64,000 nt of DNA from Amycolatopsis pittospori (GTDB taxonomy: Bacteria; Actinomycetota; Actinomycetes; Mycobacteriales; Pseudonocardiaceae): NCBI RefSeq assembly GCF_013870525.1, contig NZ_JACBXD010000028.1:23347-87346 (forward strand), written 5' to 3'. Both the position numbers and the translations under genes were made by a program. A model generated the notes under the pieces. That model did no database searches and was not told the DNA's origin. It saw nothing but the letters and a program-made list of their open reading frames with translations. Shown here piece after piece: positions 57,260 to 64,000 of the stretch (the stretch's first letter is position 1; every line of letters begins with the position of its first letter).

Positions 57260-58351
57260 ATGGGCGCCCGCGGGACCGCGGTGCTGAGCCCGCGGGCGCT
57301 CAACCGCGCCCTCCTCGACCGCCAGCTGCTGCTCGGCCGCACCGTTCTCGACGTGGTCGCGGCGACCGAGCACGTCCTCGGGCTCAACGCGCAGGACCCG
57401 GATCTGCCGTACCTCGCGCTCTGGAACCGGCTCACGAGCTTCGCCATCGAAGACCTCACCGCCGCCATCGAAAGCGGCGCCCTGGTGCGCTCCACGATGA
57501 TGCGGGCCACCCAGCATCTGATGTCGGCGGCCGATTTCCGGCTCGTCCGGCCCGTGCTGGCGCCGTTGCTGCGGAGGGTGCAGCGCAACGCCTTCGGCAG
57601 CCGCACCGCCGGTGTCGATCTCGACGAACTGGTCGCCGACGCGAGGGAACTGCTCACCGGCGGTTCCGTACTCGGCCGTCCCGATCTCGGGCGCGCGCTC
57701 GCGCGGACCCGGCCGGGAGCCGACGCGAACGCGCTCGGCTGGACGGTTCAGTACCTGCTTCCGGTGGTGCACCCGGCCCCGAGCGGAACCTGGGGCAAAC
57801 GCGGCGCGACACCGTTCGCGGCCTGGCCCGGTGTCCCCGGGGAAGCCACCGCCGAGGAGACGCGCGAACTGGTCCGGCGCTATCTGGCCGCGTTCGGGCC
57901 CGCCACCGTGGCCGACGCGCGGAGCTGGTCCGGAGCGAGCGGGCTGCGCGAGATCTTCGAACAGCTGCGGCCGGAACTGCGCACCTACACCGACGAAGCG
58001 GGTCGCGAACTGTTCGACCTGGCCGGCCGCGAACTGCCGCCGCCCGACCTGCCCGTGCCGGTCCGGCTGCTCCCGGAGTTCGACGCGACGCTGCTCGCGC
58101 ACGCCGACCGCACCCGCGTGATGACCGAGGAGATCCGGCGCGAGATCTGCCAGGGCGCCGCGGTCGCGGCCACCGTGCTCGTCGACGGCACCGTGGCGGC
58201 GAGCTGGACCAGGGACCGGACGGGCGCGCTCACCGTGCTGCCGCTGCGCCCGATCTCCACCGCGGACCGCGAGGCGATCGAAGCGGAAGCCTTGCGCCTG
58301 CTCGCTTTCGCGGCACCAGGCCTCGATCACACCGTCCACTTCGGATCGTGA
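57260..58351 (+). CDS. Winged-helix DNA-binding protein (AlkZ/YcaQ-like)
   Basis: A 363-residue protein of the winged-helix group that includes the AlkZ and YcaQ DNA glycosylases, with LGLNAQDPDLPYLALWNRL near residue 45 and GTWGKRGATPFAAWPG around residue 180. The family's QxQ catalytic motif is not clear here (NAQDP occurs in that area), so activity as a glycosylase is uncertain. The start lies one base after the epoxide hydrolase stop, so the two are co-transcribed, perhaps in response to epoxide or alkylating stress (inference). Confidence 0.82.
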   Translation: MGARGTAVLSPRALNRALLDRQLLLGRTVLDVVAATEHVLGLNAQDPDLPYLALWNRLTSFAIEDLTAAIESGALVRSTMMRATQHLMSAADFRLVRPVLAPLLRRVQRNAFGSRTAGVDLDELVADARELLTGGSVLGRPDLGRALARTRPGADANALGWTVQYLLPVVHPAPSGTWGKRGATPFAAWPGVPGEATAEETRELVRRYLAAFGPATVADARSWSGASGLREIFEQLRPELRTYTDEAGRELFDLAGRELPPPDLPVPVRLLPEFDATLLAHADRTRVMTEEIRREICQGAAVAATVLVDGTVAASWTRDRTGALTVLPLRPISTADREAIEAEALRLLAFAAPGLDHTVHFGS

Positions 58352-58431
58352 CGGTGGTCCCTTCGGGGATGCGGCGGCGACCGGAACGTGCTTCAGTGAT
58401 TGCCGGTGTTCGGGCGTGAGAGGGGCAGTCG

Positions 58432-59073
58432 GTGACCGCTGGTGCACAGGAACCGCCGTCGGGTTGGGTGCCGGTGGAGCATCGACTCCTCGGACTCGAC
58501 CGGCGCACGTTCACCCCGGCACTGGTCGTGCTCGGGGTGGCGCTGGTGCTGATCTACGGGCTGCAGGCGCTGAACGCCGCGATCCCGTGGCACAACGAGA
58601 TCAAGGCCGGTGACGTGCTGGACCTCGGCGACGGGGCGACGGCGGTTCCCCCGGTGGGCTGGCAGCTCGAAAGCGGCACGCTGACCGGTGCCGGCCAGGC
58701 GAGCCCGGCCGGCCTGCAGATCGTGCTGGCGACCGGTGGCGCGTCCCTCGAACTGCGGGGTACGACGTTCACCGGATCCGCGAGCGCGTTCCTCGACCAG
58801 GTGCGGCGATCGGAAGGTGACGACGTCCCCGGGATCGACGGCGCGCGGGGCACGGTGACGACCGCCTCCGGTCTCGTCGGGGTCGTCCAGACCAGCACGG
58901 CACCGGGCGGTGACGGACTCGACGCCGCCTTCAAGATGGCGAGCGGCGGCCAAGCGCCCGACGCGGCACCGGCCCTGCTGGTCCGGGTCCGGACCTCGCC
59001 GGGGCAATTCGAGCGGTACCGCGACGACGTGTCCGCGTTCCTGCTCGGCATCACGGCGGGAGCGGGCCGGTGA
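58432..59073 (+). CDS. Single-pass membrane protein of unknown function, PrsW neighbour
   Basis: A 213-residue protein with an N-terminal cytoplasmic tail, one helix (about residues 31-50, VVLGVALVLIYGLQAL) and an extracytoplasmic domain with no Cys. GAGAGGGGCAG precedes the GTG. The PrsW gene starts inside its stop (GTGA), so it is made together with that protease and could be its substrate or regulator (inference). I do not recognise a family. Confidence 0.7.
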   Translation: MTAGAQEPPSGWVPVEHRLLGLDRRTFTPALVVLGVALVLIYGLQALNAAIPWHNEIKAGDVLDLGDGATAVPPVGWQLESGTLTGAGQASPAGLQIVLATGGASLELRGTTFTGSASAFLDQVRRSEGDDVPGIDGARGTVTTASGLVGVVQTSTAPGGDGLDAAFKMASGGQAPDAAPALLVRVRTSPGQFERYRDDVSAFLLGITAGAGR

Positions 59074-60233
59074 ACGAGACCAGCGAGTTTTCGGAGACCA
59101 AGGCCGCGCAGCTGGCCGCGATCGAACAGTCGGGCTGGGGCCTGCCGTTCCGGTTCCTCCAGCCGCACAACCTGGCGTTCTGGGTGTACCTCGTCGGCGT
59201 CGGCGGGGGAACGCTCGCGATCGCCCGGTTCTTCGGTGCCGGTGGCGGCTTCTACGCGCCCGCACTGGCCGGTGGTGTGGTGTTGTTCGGGCTCTACCTG
59301 GTGCCGTGGCTCCTGCTGCTGCGCCACCACAACCGCTACACCGCGCAGCCCGCCGGGCTCCTGGCCGCGGGATTCGTCTGGGGCGGCGTCGCCGCGGCGT
59401 TCTGGATCGCGCTCCCGGCGAACACAGCGCTGCTGGAGATCTGGGCGAAGATCGGCGGAACCGCCTTCGCCTCCGACTGGGCCGCGGGTCTCACGGCCCC
59501 GATCAACGAGGAGTGGGGCAAGGCACTCGGGCTCGTCCTCCTCATCGGGCTCGCCCCGCGACTGGTCCGCAGTGCCTACGACGGTTTCATCATCGGCGCG
59601 TTCATCGGCCTGGGTTTCCAGGTCTTCGAGGACGTCCTCTACGTGTACAACGGCGCCACCCAGACGTTCGGTGTCGCCCAGCTCGGCACCTCGCTCCAGG
59701 TGTTCCTCATCCGGGGCGTGGCCGGGATCGTGTCGCACGCGCTCTTCAGCGCCATCTTCTGCGCCGGGTTGATGTGGGTCCTCGGCAGGACACGTGGCGA
59801 GCGCAAGGTGCCGCTGGGGGTGCTGACCATGCTGATGGCGATGGTGTTCCACTTCGCCTGGGATGACATGGGTGCCCTCTCCGGCGGCGGCGGCCTGTTC
59901 CCCTTGCTGGCCGTCGTGATCGCGGTGGTCGAGCTGATCGCCCTGTTCGCCGTACTGCGGCTCGCGGCCCGGCAGGAGCGCGGCTGGATCCGCGCTCTGC
60001 TCGGACCGGAGGTCGAGGCGGGCGTGGTCGACCCGCCGTTGCTCGACGCCGTCAGCGGTCTCCGGAAGGAACGGAAGGCTTACCGCAAACGCCTGCGCAG
60101 TCGTCGCAAGGCACGGCATCTCGTCGAAGGCGCGGGCGATCTGGCCCACGAACTGGCCCACGCGGGCGGACGGGAAACCGACCGTGTGGCGCATGCCAGG
60201 GCGGAAGTCCGCCGTCTGCACGAGAAGCCCTAA
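59070..60233 (+). CDS. PrsW-family intramembrane metalloprotease
   Basis: A 387-residue membrane protease with eight to nine helices. The PrsW motifs are seen in order: INEEWGKALG (Glu-Glu), GFIIGAFIGLGFQVFED, ISHALFSAIF-type segment VSHALFSAIFCAG, and the last metal His in VFHFAWDD. PrsW-type enzymes cleave membrane proteins such as anti-sigma factors. The C-terminal 90 residues are basic and cytoplasmic (RKERKAYRKRLRSRRKARH). It is coupled to a single-pass protein of unknown role. Ends convergent with TetR. Confidence 0.88.
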   Translation: MNETSEFSETKAAQLAAIEQSGWGLPFRFLQPHNLAFWVYLVGVGGGTLAIARFFGAGGGFYAPALAGGVVLFGLYLVPWLLLLRHHNRYTAQPAGLLAAGFVWGGVAAAFWIALPANTALLEIWAKIGGTAFASDWAAGLTAPINEEWGKALGLVLLIGLAPRLVRSAYDGFIIGAFIGLGFQVFEDVLYVYNGATQTFGVAQLGTSLQVFLIRGVAGIVSHALFSAIFCAGLMWVLGRTRGERKVPLGVLTMLMAMVFHFAWDDMGALSGGGGLFPLLAVVIAVVELIALFAVLRLAARQERGWIRALLGPEVEAGVVDPPLLDAVSGLRKERKAYRKRLRSRRKARHLVEGAGDLAHELAHAGGRETDRVAHARAEVRRLHEKP

Positions 60234-60859
60234 AGACTCCTGCCCAGCGCCAGCCTCGCCACCGGAGGGAGCGAGGTCTGCTTCGGCGCGGCCCGGAAAG
60301 CCTGGATCGCGAAGGCGGCGAAGCGTCGGGAGGCCGCGACCTGGGCGGCGGGCGACGCGGCCCGGATACCGCCGTTGGCCATGAGCATGAGGATCAGGTC
60401 GTCGACGACGAAGTCGGACCGCAGCTTCCCGGTCTCCTTCGCACGGCGGGCCAGTTCGGCGATCGCCTTGAGCGCGTAGTCGCGGTCCGTGGCGAAGTCG
60501 ATCGCGCCGGGGAAGGCCGACATGAACGCCGCGGTGAAGCCGCGATCCCGTGCGTGCAGTTCACAGATCTTCTCGATCACGGAACAGAACCCGCGCCAGG
60601 GATCCGGGTCCTCGAGGCCGTCGTGGACGACGCCGTGACACACGCGCATCTGGTCGGCGAAAGCCTCCGTCGCCAGGATCTCCTTGGTCGGGAAGTGGCG
60701 GTACAACGTCGCGGGGCCGACGTCGGCGCTTCGGGCGACCTCCCGCATCGTCACGTCGAGGCCTTCGGTGGCGAACAGCACGCGGGCCGCGTCGAGGATG
60801 CGCTCGCGGTTGTCCAGGGCGTCGGAGCGCGCGATCTGAGGCAAACGTTCGGTCACCAC
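60230..60859 (-). CDS. TetR-family regulator of the MDR gene
   Basis: A repressor of about 209 residues with the helix-turn-helix (DNRERILDAARVLFATEG, TMREVARSADVGPATLYRHF, then PTKEIL) and the helical ligand domain. Three GTG codons at 60865, 60859 and 60856 are possible starts; none has a clear ribosome site. The palindrome at 60874-60893 is the likely operator shared with the divergent oxidoreductase. Confidence 0.9.
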   Translation of the reverse strand: MVTERLPQIARSDALDNRERILDAARVLFATEGLDVTMREVARSADVGPATLYRHFPTKEILATEAFADQMRVCHGVVHDGLEDPDPWRGFCSVIEKICELHARDRGFTAAFMSAFPGAIDFATDRDYALKAIAELARRAKETGKLRSDFVVDDLILMLMANGGIRAASPAAQVAASRRFAAFAIQAFRAAPKQTSLPPVARLALGRSL

Positions 60860-60873
60860 TCTCACTTTAGCCA

Positions 60874-60893
60874 AACGGACGGGGGCGTCCGTT
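60874..60893. promoter_or_regulatory. Candidate TetR operator for the oxidoreductase gene
   Basis: AACGGACG and CGTCCGTT are perfect 8-base arms around GGGG, a form often seen for TetR sites in actinomycetes. It lies 15 bases before the TetR start and 39 bases before the oxidoreductase start. Confidence 0.65.
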
Positions 60894-60932
60894 AACGTCC
60901 GCGGCGTCCTGCTCCCAGACCATGGAGACACA

Positions 60933-61889
60933 GTGAAGGCAGTCGCGATCCAGACGTTCGGCCGTCCCGAAGGCCTGGCGGTCATCGACCTCCCCATCCC
61001 GGTTCCCGAAGCCGGACAGGTACTGGTCGCCGTCGAGGCGATCGGCGTCGGCGGTGTCGACGCCGTGATCCGGAGAGGCGCTGTGAGCGCTTACGGATTC
61101 CGGGAAGGCCACATCCTCGGCAGTGAGGTCGCGGGCACCGTGACCTCGGTCGGCGACGACGTCGACCCATCGTGGGTCGGGCGGCGAGTGTGGGCCTTCA
61201 CCGGCTTGAGCGGCGGTTACGCCGAGCACGCGATCGCGCCGGTCGAGAAGATCGTCCCCCTTCCCCCGAACCTCTCCGCGACTGACGCGGTGACCCTGGG
61301 GAGTTCGGGAATGGTGGCCCACTTCGCCCTCGCCCACGCCCACTTCGCGCCCGGCGAGTCGGTGCTGGTGCGCGGCGCGGCCGGCGGCATCGGGATCATG
61401 ATCGTGCAGCTGGCGGCTCGCGCGGACGCCGGCGCGGTCGCCGTCACGACGTCCTCGGCCGACCGTGGCGATCGTCTGCTCAAGCTCGGCGCGACCCGCG
61501 TACTCGACCGGTCCGGCGACGGAGACGCGCACGAGGGCTACGACGTCATCATCGACATCGTCGCCGGCGCGGCCATGCCGTCGTTCTTCGACAAGCTGAA
61601 CCCGAACGGCCGCTTGGTGGCGGTCGGCATCGTCGCCGGTCAGCCGCCGGAGGACTTCGGCGCGAAGATGCTGGCGGCGTTCCGGAAGTCGTTGTCGTTC
61701 GCGACCTTCAGCGCGGACACGGTCCCCGGCCCCGATCAGCGCGCCGTGCAGATCGACCAGTTCGCCGCCGCCGAGCGGGGCGAACTCCAGATGGTCGTGC
61801 ACGAAGTGCTGCCCCTGGAGGAAGCCGTTCTGGCACATCGGAAGATGGACGACGGCGCGGTGTTCGGCCGGATCGCGCTGACGCCTTAG
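60933..61889 (+). CDS. Zinc-independent MDR oxidoreductase (quinone oxidoreductase-like)
   Basis: A 318-residue medium-chain dehydrogenase/reductase of the zeta-crystallin/quinone reductase type: AIQTFGRPEGLAV at the N-terminus, GSEVAGTVTSVGDDVDPSWVG, and the NADPH-binding LVRGAAGGIGIMIVQLA. No zinc-ligand cysteines are present. It probably reduces quinones or enones and is derepressed through the divergent TetR. Confidence 0.9.
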   Translation: MKAVAIQTFGRPEGLAVIDLPIPVPEAGQVLVAVEAIGVGGVDAVIRRGAVSAYGFREGHILGSEVAGTVTSVGDDVDPSWVGRRVWAFTGLSGGYAEHAIAPVEKIVPLPPNLSATDAVTLGSSGMVAHFALAHAHFAPGESVLVRGAAGGIGIMIVQLAARADAGAVAVTTSSADRGDRLLKLGATRVLDRSGDGDAHEGYDVIIDIVAGAAMPSFFDKLNPNGRLVAVGIVAGQPPEDFGAKMLAAFRKSLSFATFSADTVPGPDQRAVQIDQFAAAERGELQMVVHEVLPLEEAVLAHRKMDDGAVFGRIALTP

Positions 61890-62317
61890 CCCCCTCGCCG
61901 CACCAGGGTCGTGTCGCTCGTCAGCGGCCTTCCGTCGGCGGCCGCGGGGACGACCGGCGGGACGACCACGCCGTGCTCGTCGACCAGGACCGAATGCGCC
62001 TCGCCCGCCTCGAAGGCGTGGCGCTCCCCCCATTGCCGCAGCGTGACGATCACCGGGAACAGGTCCTTGCCCGCCTCGGTGAGCGCGTACACCAAGCGTT
62101 TTCCCGACGGGGGCTCGACCTGGGCGACGAGGCCGTGCGCGACGAGCTTGCGGAGGCGATCGGTGAGGATGTTGCGGGCGATTCCGGTGCGCTGCTGGAA
62201 GTCGGTGAACGAACGCGCGCCGTCCATCGCGTCCCGGACGATCAGCAGGCTCCACCGGTCCCCGAACACGTCCACCGCCCGCGCGACCGGGCAGTCCGGG
62301 TCGGTCCACGCCGCCAT
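61886..62317 (-). CDS. HxlR-family regulator
   Basis: A 143-residue winged-helix regulator with the HxlR signature CPVARAVDVFGDRWSLLIVRD, FTDFQQRTGIARNILTDRLRKL and YALTEAGKDLFPV. AAAGGAGGG precedes the ATG at 62317, which decides against longer frames. It overlaps the oxidoreductase stop by 4 bases and is divergent from an MFS gene, across the palindrome at 62370-62384. HxlR proteins often sense redox or electrophiles; this one keeps a single Cys near the N-terminus. Confidence 0.93.
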   Translation of the reverse strand: MAAWTDPDCPVARAVDVFGDRWSLLIVRDAMDGARSFTDFQQRTGIARNILTDRLRKLVAHGLVAQVEPPSGKRLVYALTEAGKDLFPVIVTLRQWGERHAFEAGEAHSVLVDEHGVVVPPVVPAAADGRPLTSDTTLVRRGG

Positions 62318-62369
62318 CGGCCCTCCTTTGAGTTGCGTAATGAAACCATTCTGACCTACTCTCCAAAGA

Positions 62370-62384
62370 GTTGCAATTTGCAAC
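62370..62384. promoter_or_regulatory. Candidate HxlR operator for the MFS gene
   Basis: GTTGCAATTTGCAAC is a perfect 7-base-arm palindrome, 16 bases before the MFS start and 52 bases before the HxlR start. Confidence 0.6.
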
Positions 62385-62400
62385 CAAACTGGAGGTGTCG

Positions 62401-63582
62401 ATGCGAACGAGACTGCTGCTGGCGGTCGTCTGCGGGGTGGCGGTCGCCGCCGTCTACGCCGGGCAGACGGTGCTGGGGCCGATGGGGCGCGAGCTCGGCG
62501 TCTCCCGGGATTCGGTCGGATGGCTGGTGGCGGTCGGGCAGCTCGGCTACCTCGCGGGACTGGTGCTGCTGGTGCCGCTGGGCGACATGCTCGATCGCAG
62601 ACGGTTGATCGCCGCACACCTGGGGCTGGTGGCGGCGGGGCTGGCGATCACCGCGGCGGCGCCGGTCGCGTGGCAGGCGTTCGCCGGACTCGCCGTGGCG
62701 GGCGCGTTCGCCGTGGTGGTGCAGACCGCGGTCGCCTACGCGGCCGCGCTCTCCCCGCCCGGCGAACGCGGACGCGCTCTCGGCGTCGTCACCTCCGGGG
62801 TGGTGGTCGGGATCCTCGGCGCCCGAGTCGTCACCGGCGGACTCGCGGACCTGTGGGGCTGGCGTAGCAGCTACGTCGCCTTGGCGATCCTCGCCGCCTT
62901 CCTCTCCGTGCTCAGCCTCGTCGCCCTGCCGGCCGACGTCCGCACCGGAGCCAAGCGGTACGGACAGGTCATCCGGTCCCTGGGTGGGCTTTTCGTCCAG
63001 CCGACTTTCCTCAGCCGTGGGCTGATCGCCTTCTTCCTCTTCGCTTCCTTCGGCACTTTGTGGAGCGGCATGGCTCTTCCGCTGGCCGCCGAACCTTGGC
63101 ATCTGAGCGAAGCGCAGATCGGGCTGTTCGGCATCGCGGGGCTCGCCGGTGCCCTGGGCGCCGCCCGATCCGGCCGCTGGGGCGACGCCGGATACGCCGG
63201 CCGGGTCACCGGTGTCGCGCTCGCTCTCCTGCTCTTCTCCTGGCTCGCGATCGGGCAACTCGACTGGTCGCTGCCCCTGCTGATCGTCGGCGTGATCGTG
63301 CTGGATTTCGCCGTCCAGGCGGTGCACGTCAGCAACCAGCACGTCCTCACCACCACCTACGCCGACCGCACCAGCAGCGCGATCGGCGGCTACATGGTCT
63401 TCTACTCCCTCGGCTCGGCGTTCGGAGCCACCGCGACCACCGCGCTGTTCGACGTCGCGGGCTGGACCGGCCCCGCCATCCTCGGCGCTGTACTCGCGCT
63501 CGGCGCGCTGGCCGTGTGGTCATTTCGACGGACCCCGCGGAAATCCCTGCCGTGTCAGGATTCGCCGGTAAGGACGACTTAA
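62401..63582 (+). CDS. MFS transporter (12 helices)
   Basis: A 393-residue transporter with about 12 hydrophobic helices and motif A in LVPLGDMLDRRRLIAAHLG; the second half continues with SGRWGDAGYAGRVTGVA. ACTGGAGGTG precedes the ATG. It is related to sugar or drug exporters of the AraJ/YfcJ types; the substrate is unknown. It is divergent from HxlR, which probably represses it. Confidence 0.92.
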   Translation: MRTRLLLAVVCGVAVAAVYAGQTVLGPMGRELGVSRDSVGWLVAVGQLGYLAGLVLLVPLGDMLDRRRLIAAHLGLVAAGLAITAAAPVAWQAFAGLAVAGAFAVVVQTAVAYAAALSPPGERGRALGVVTSGVVVGILGARVVTGGLADLWGWRSSYVALAILAAFLSVLSLVALPADVRTGAKRYGQVIRSLGGLFVQPTFLSRGLIAFFLFASFGTLWSGMALPLAAEPWHLSEAQIGLFGIAGLAGALGAARSGRWGDAGYAGRVTGVALALLLFSWLAIGQLDWSLPLLIVGVIVLDFAVQAVHVSNQHVLTTTYADRTSSAIGGYMVFYSLGSAFGATATTALFDVAGWTGPAILGAVLALGALAVWSFRRTPRKSLPCQDSPVRTT

Positions 63583-63596
63583 GCTGGGGAGCGAAA

Positions 63597-64000
63597 ATGG
63601 GGGCGGTGATCGCGGCACTCGCCGCGGGCTGCGCGGTGGTGGCGGTGTTCCTCTCCGGTGACGCGGTCCGCCCGGACCGGCCGGACCTGGAGGTGGCCCT
63701 CGTCGCGGCGGCGTCGGTGCTCGCGGCCCTGCTGGCGTTCGGCAAATCCCGGGGAACGCGGATCGCCTCGGTGGTCTTCGCCGCCGTCGCAGCGGGCTGG
63801 GCGATCTACTGCCTGAGCACCGACATCGGCAGCGGCACACCGGGTAGCTCGACGGGCGTACTCGCGGTCGCCACCGTCGTCACGTTGGTGGCGACGGGAC
63901 TCACGGCGAGGAGTGACGCGCGTCCGCTCCGGTGGTGGCTCGCCGTCCCCTTGGTGGTGGCACTCGCGGCGGGGACGGTCGCCGCGGCCGTGATCGTGCC
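63597..64000 (+). CDS. Membrane protein, N-terminal part (cut by window edge)
   Basis: From ATG 63597 an open frame with strong G/C third positions runs to the window end. The first 134 residues form about four hydrophobic helices (VIAALAAGCAVVAVFLS near the start, then ASVLAALLAFG, ASVVFAAVAAGWAIYCL and LAVATVVTLVATGL) with short polar links. GGGGAG precedes the start. Too little is visible to name a family. It follows the MFS gene by 14 bases. Confidence 0.7.
   Translation, partial: MGAVIAALAAGCAVVAVFLSGDAVRPDRPDLEVALVAAASVLAALLAFGKSRGTRIASVVFAAVAAGWAIYCLSTDIGSGTPGSSTGVLAVATVVTLVATGLTARSDARPLRWWLAVPLVVALAAGTVAAAVIV

Noticed and set aside
1..64000. tRNA, rRNA, insertion sequence or prophage
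   Set aside because: I saw no cloverleaf with a T-loop GTTCRA pattern in a gap, no rRNA segment, no transposase frame and no phage structural gene.

Overview
The window is high-GC DNA with dense genes, strong G/C bias at third codon positions, many GTG/TTG starts, and families typical of actinomycetes: a PrsW protease, LuxR-type two-component pairs, an F420-type nitroreductase, a DinB/DUF664 protein, a Pmt mannosyltransferase and a WXG-like secreted protein. The combination, together with the hairpin repeats containing GTCGTGAGTGGCGATTCGGG and GTTGCGAAAG, suggests Amycolatopsis or another member of the Pseudonocardiaceae. The genus is an inference; no rRNA or other marker is present. I see no tRNA, rRNA, CRISPR array, insertion sequence or prophage. 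The window looks like ordinary chromosomal DNA from a soil actinomycete, rich in small regulator/target pairs.

Layout. 1-7461: a sugar-use locus. The end of an ABC sugar-binding protein is coupled to a GH1 beta-glucosidase; converging on them is a coupled operon of a DeoR regulator and two sugar permeases; divergent from the regulator, across a clear 13-bp inverted repeat, is a Tat-exported GH127-like enzyme with a three-repeat lectin tail. 7575-9915: glmS with a small gene on each side. 9973-16946: two divergent operons, one with a 51-aa membrane peptide, a membrane GT2 glycosyltransferase and an M20 peptidase, the other with a UDP-GlcNAc 2-epimerase, a DUF2334 deacetylase-like protein and a P450. 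Next to glmS, these read like a possible amino-sugar surface polymer locus. 17040-19425: an XRE regulator facing a secreted papain-like protease and a membrane-anchored secreted partner.

19679-32736: a membrane class III nucleotide cyclase, a peroxiredoxin, two tandem-MerR regulators each divergent from a small protein (DUF6194-like and Imm5-like), a Pmt protein mannosyltransferase, a WXG-like secreted protein with a small partner, an S1 protease, a CMD-fold protein without its cysteine pair, a lipoprotein-like alpha/beta hydrolase, a DinB protein and a methyltransferase. 32828-44593: an XRE-cupin regulator, a DesKR-like pair with its ABC exporter, a secreted TAP-like peptidase, an operon of ribbon-helix-helix protein, DUF4097 protein and DrrAB-like ABC exporter, and a TetR/MFS pair with a universal stress protein. 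44507-64000: a DMT exporter with LysR, a luciferase-like oxidoreductase, a serine hydrolase, a deazaflavin nitroreductase-like protein, a LolD/FtsX-type ABC system divergent from a NarL-type two-component pair, an ArsR/MFS pair with His-rich tails, a WYL regulator with an epoxide hydrolase, a PrsW protease, TetR/MDR and HxlR/MFS pairs, and the start of a membrane protein cut by the window edge.

Between genes lie several families of inverted repeats. The most unusual is a set of units with an exact 21-bp period, seen at three loci in opposed direct and inverted blocks. Many divergent regulator/target pairs have a visible palindrome in the shared promoter; these are listed as candidate operators.
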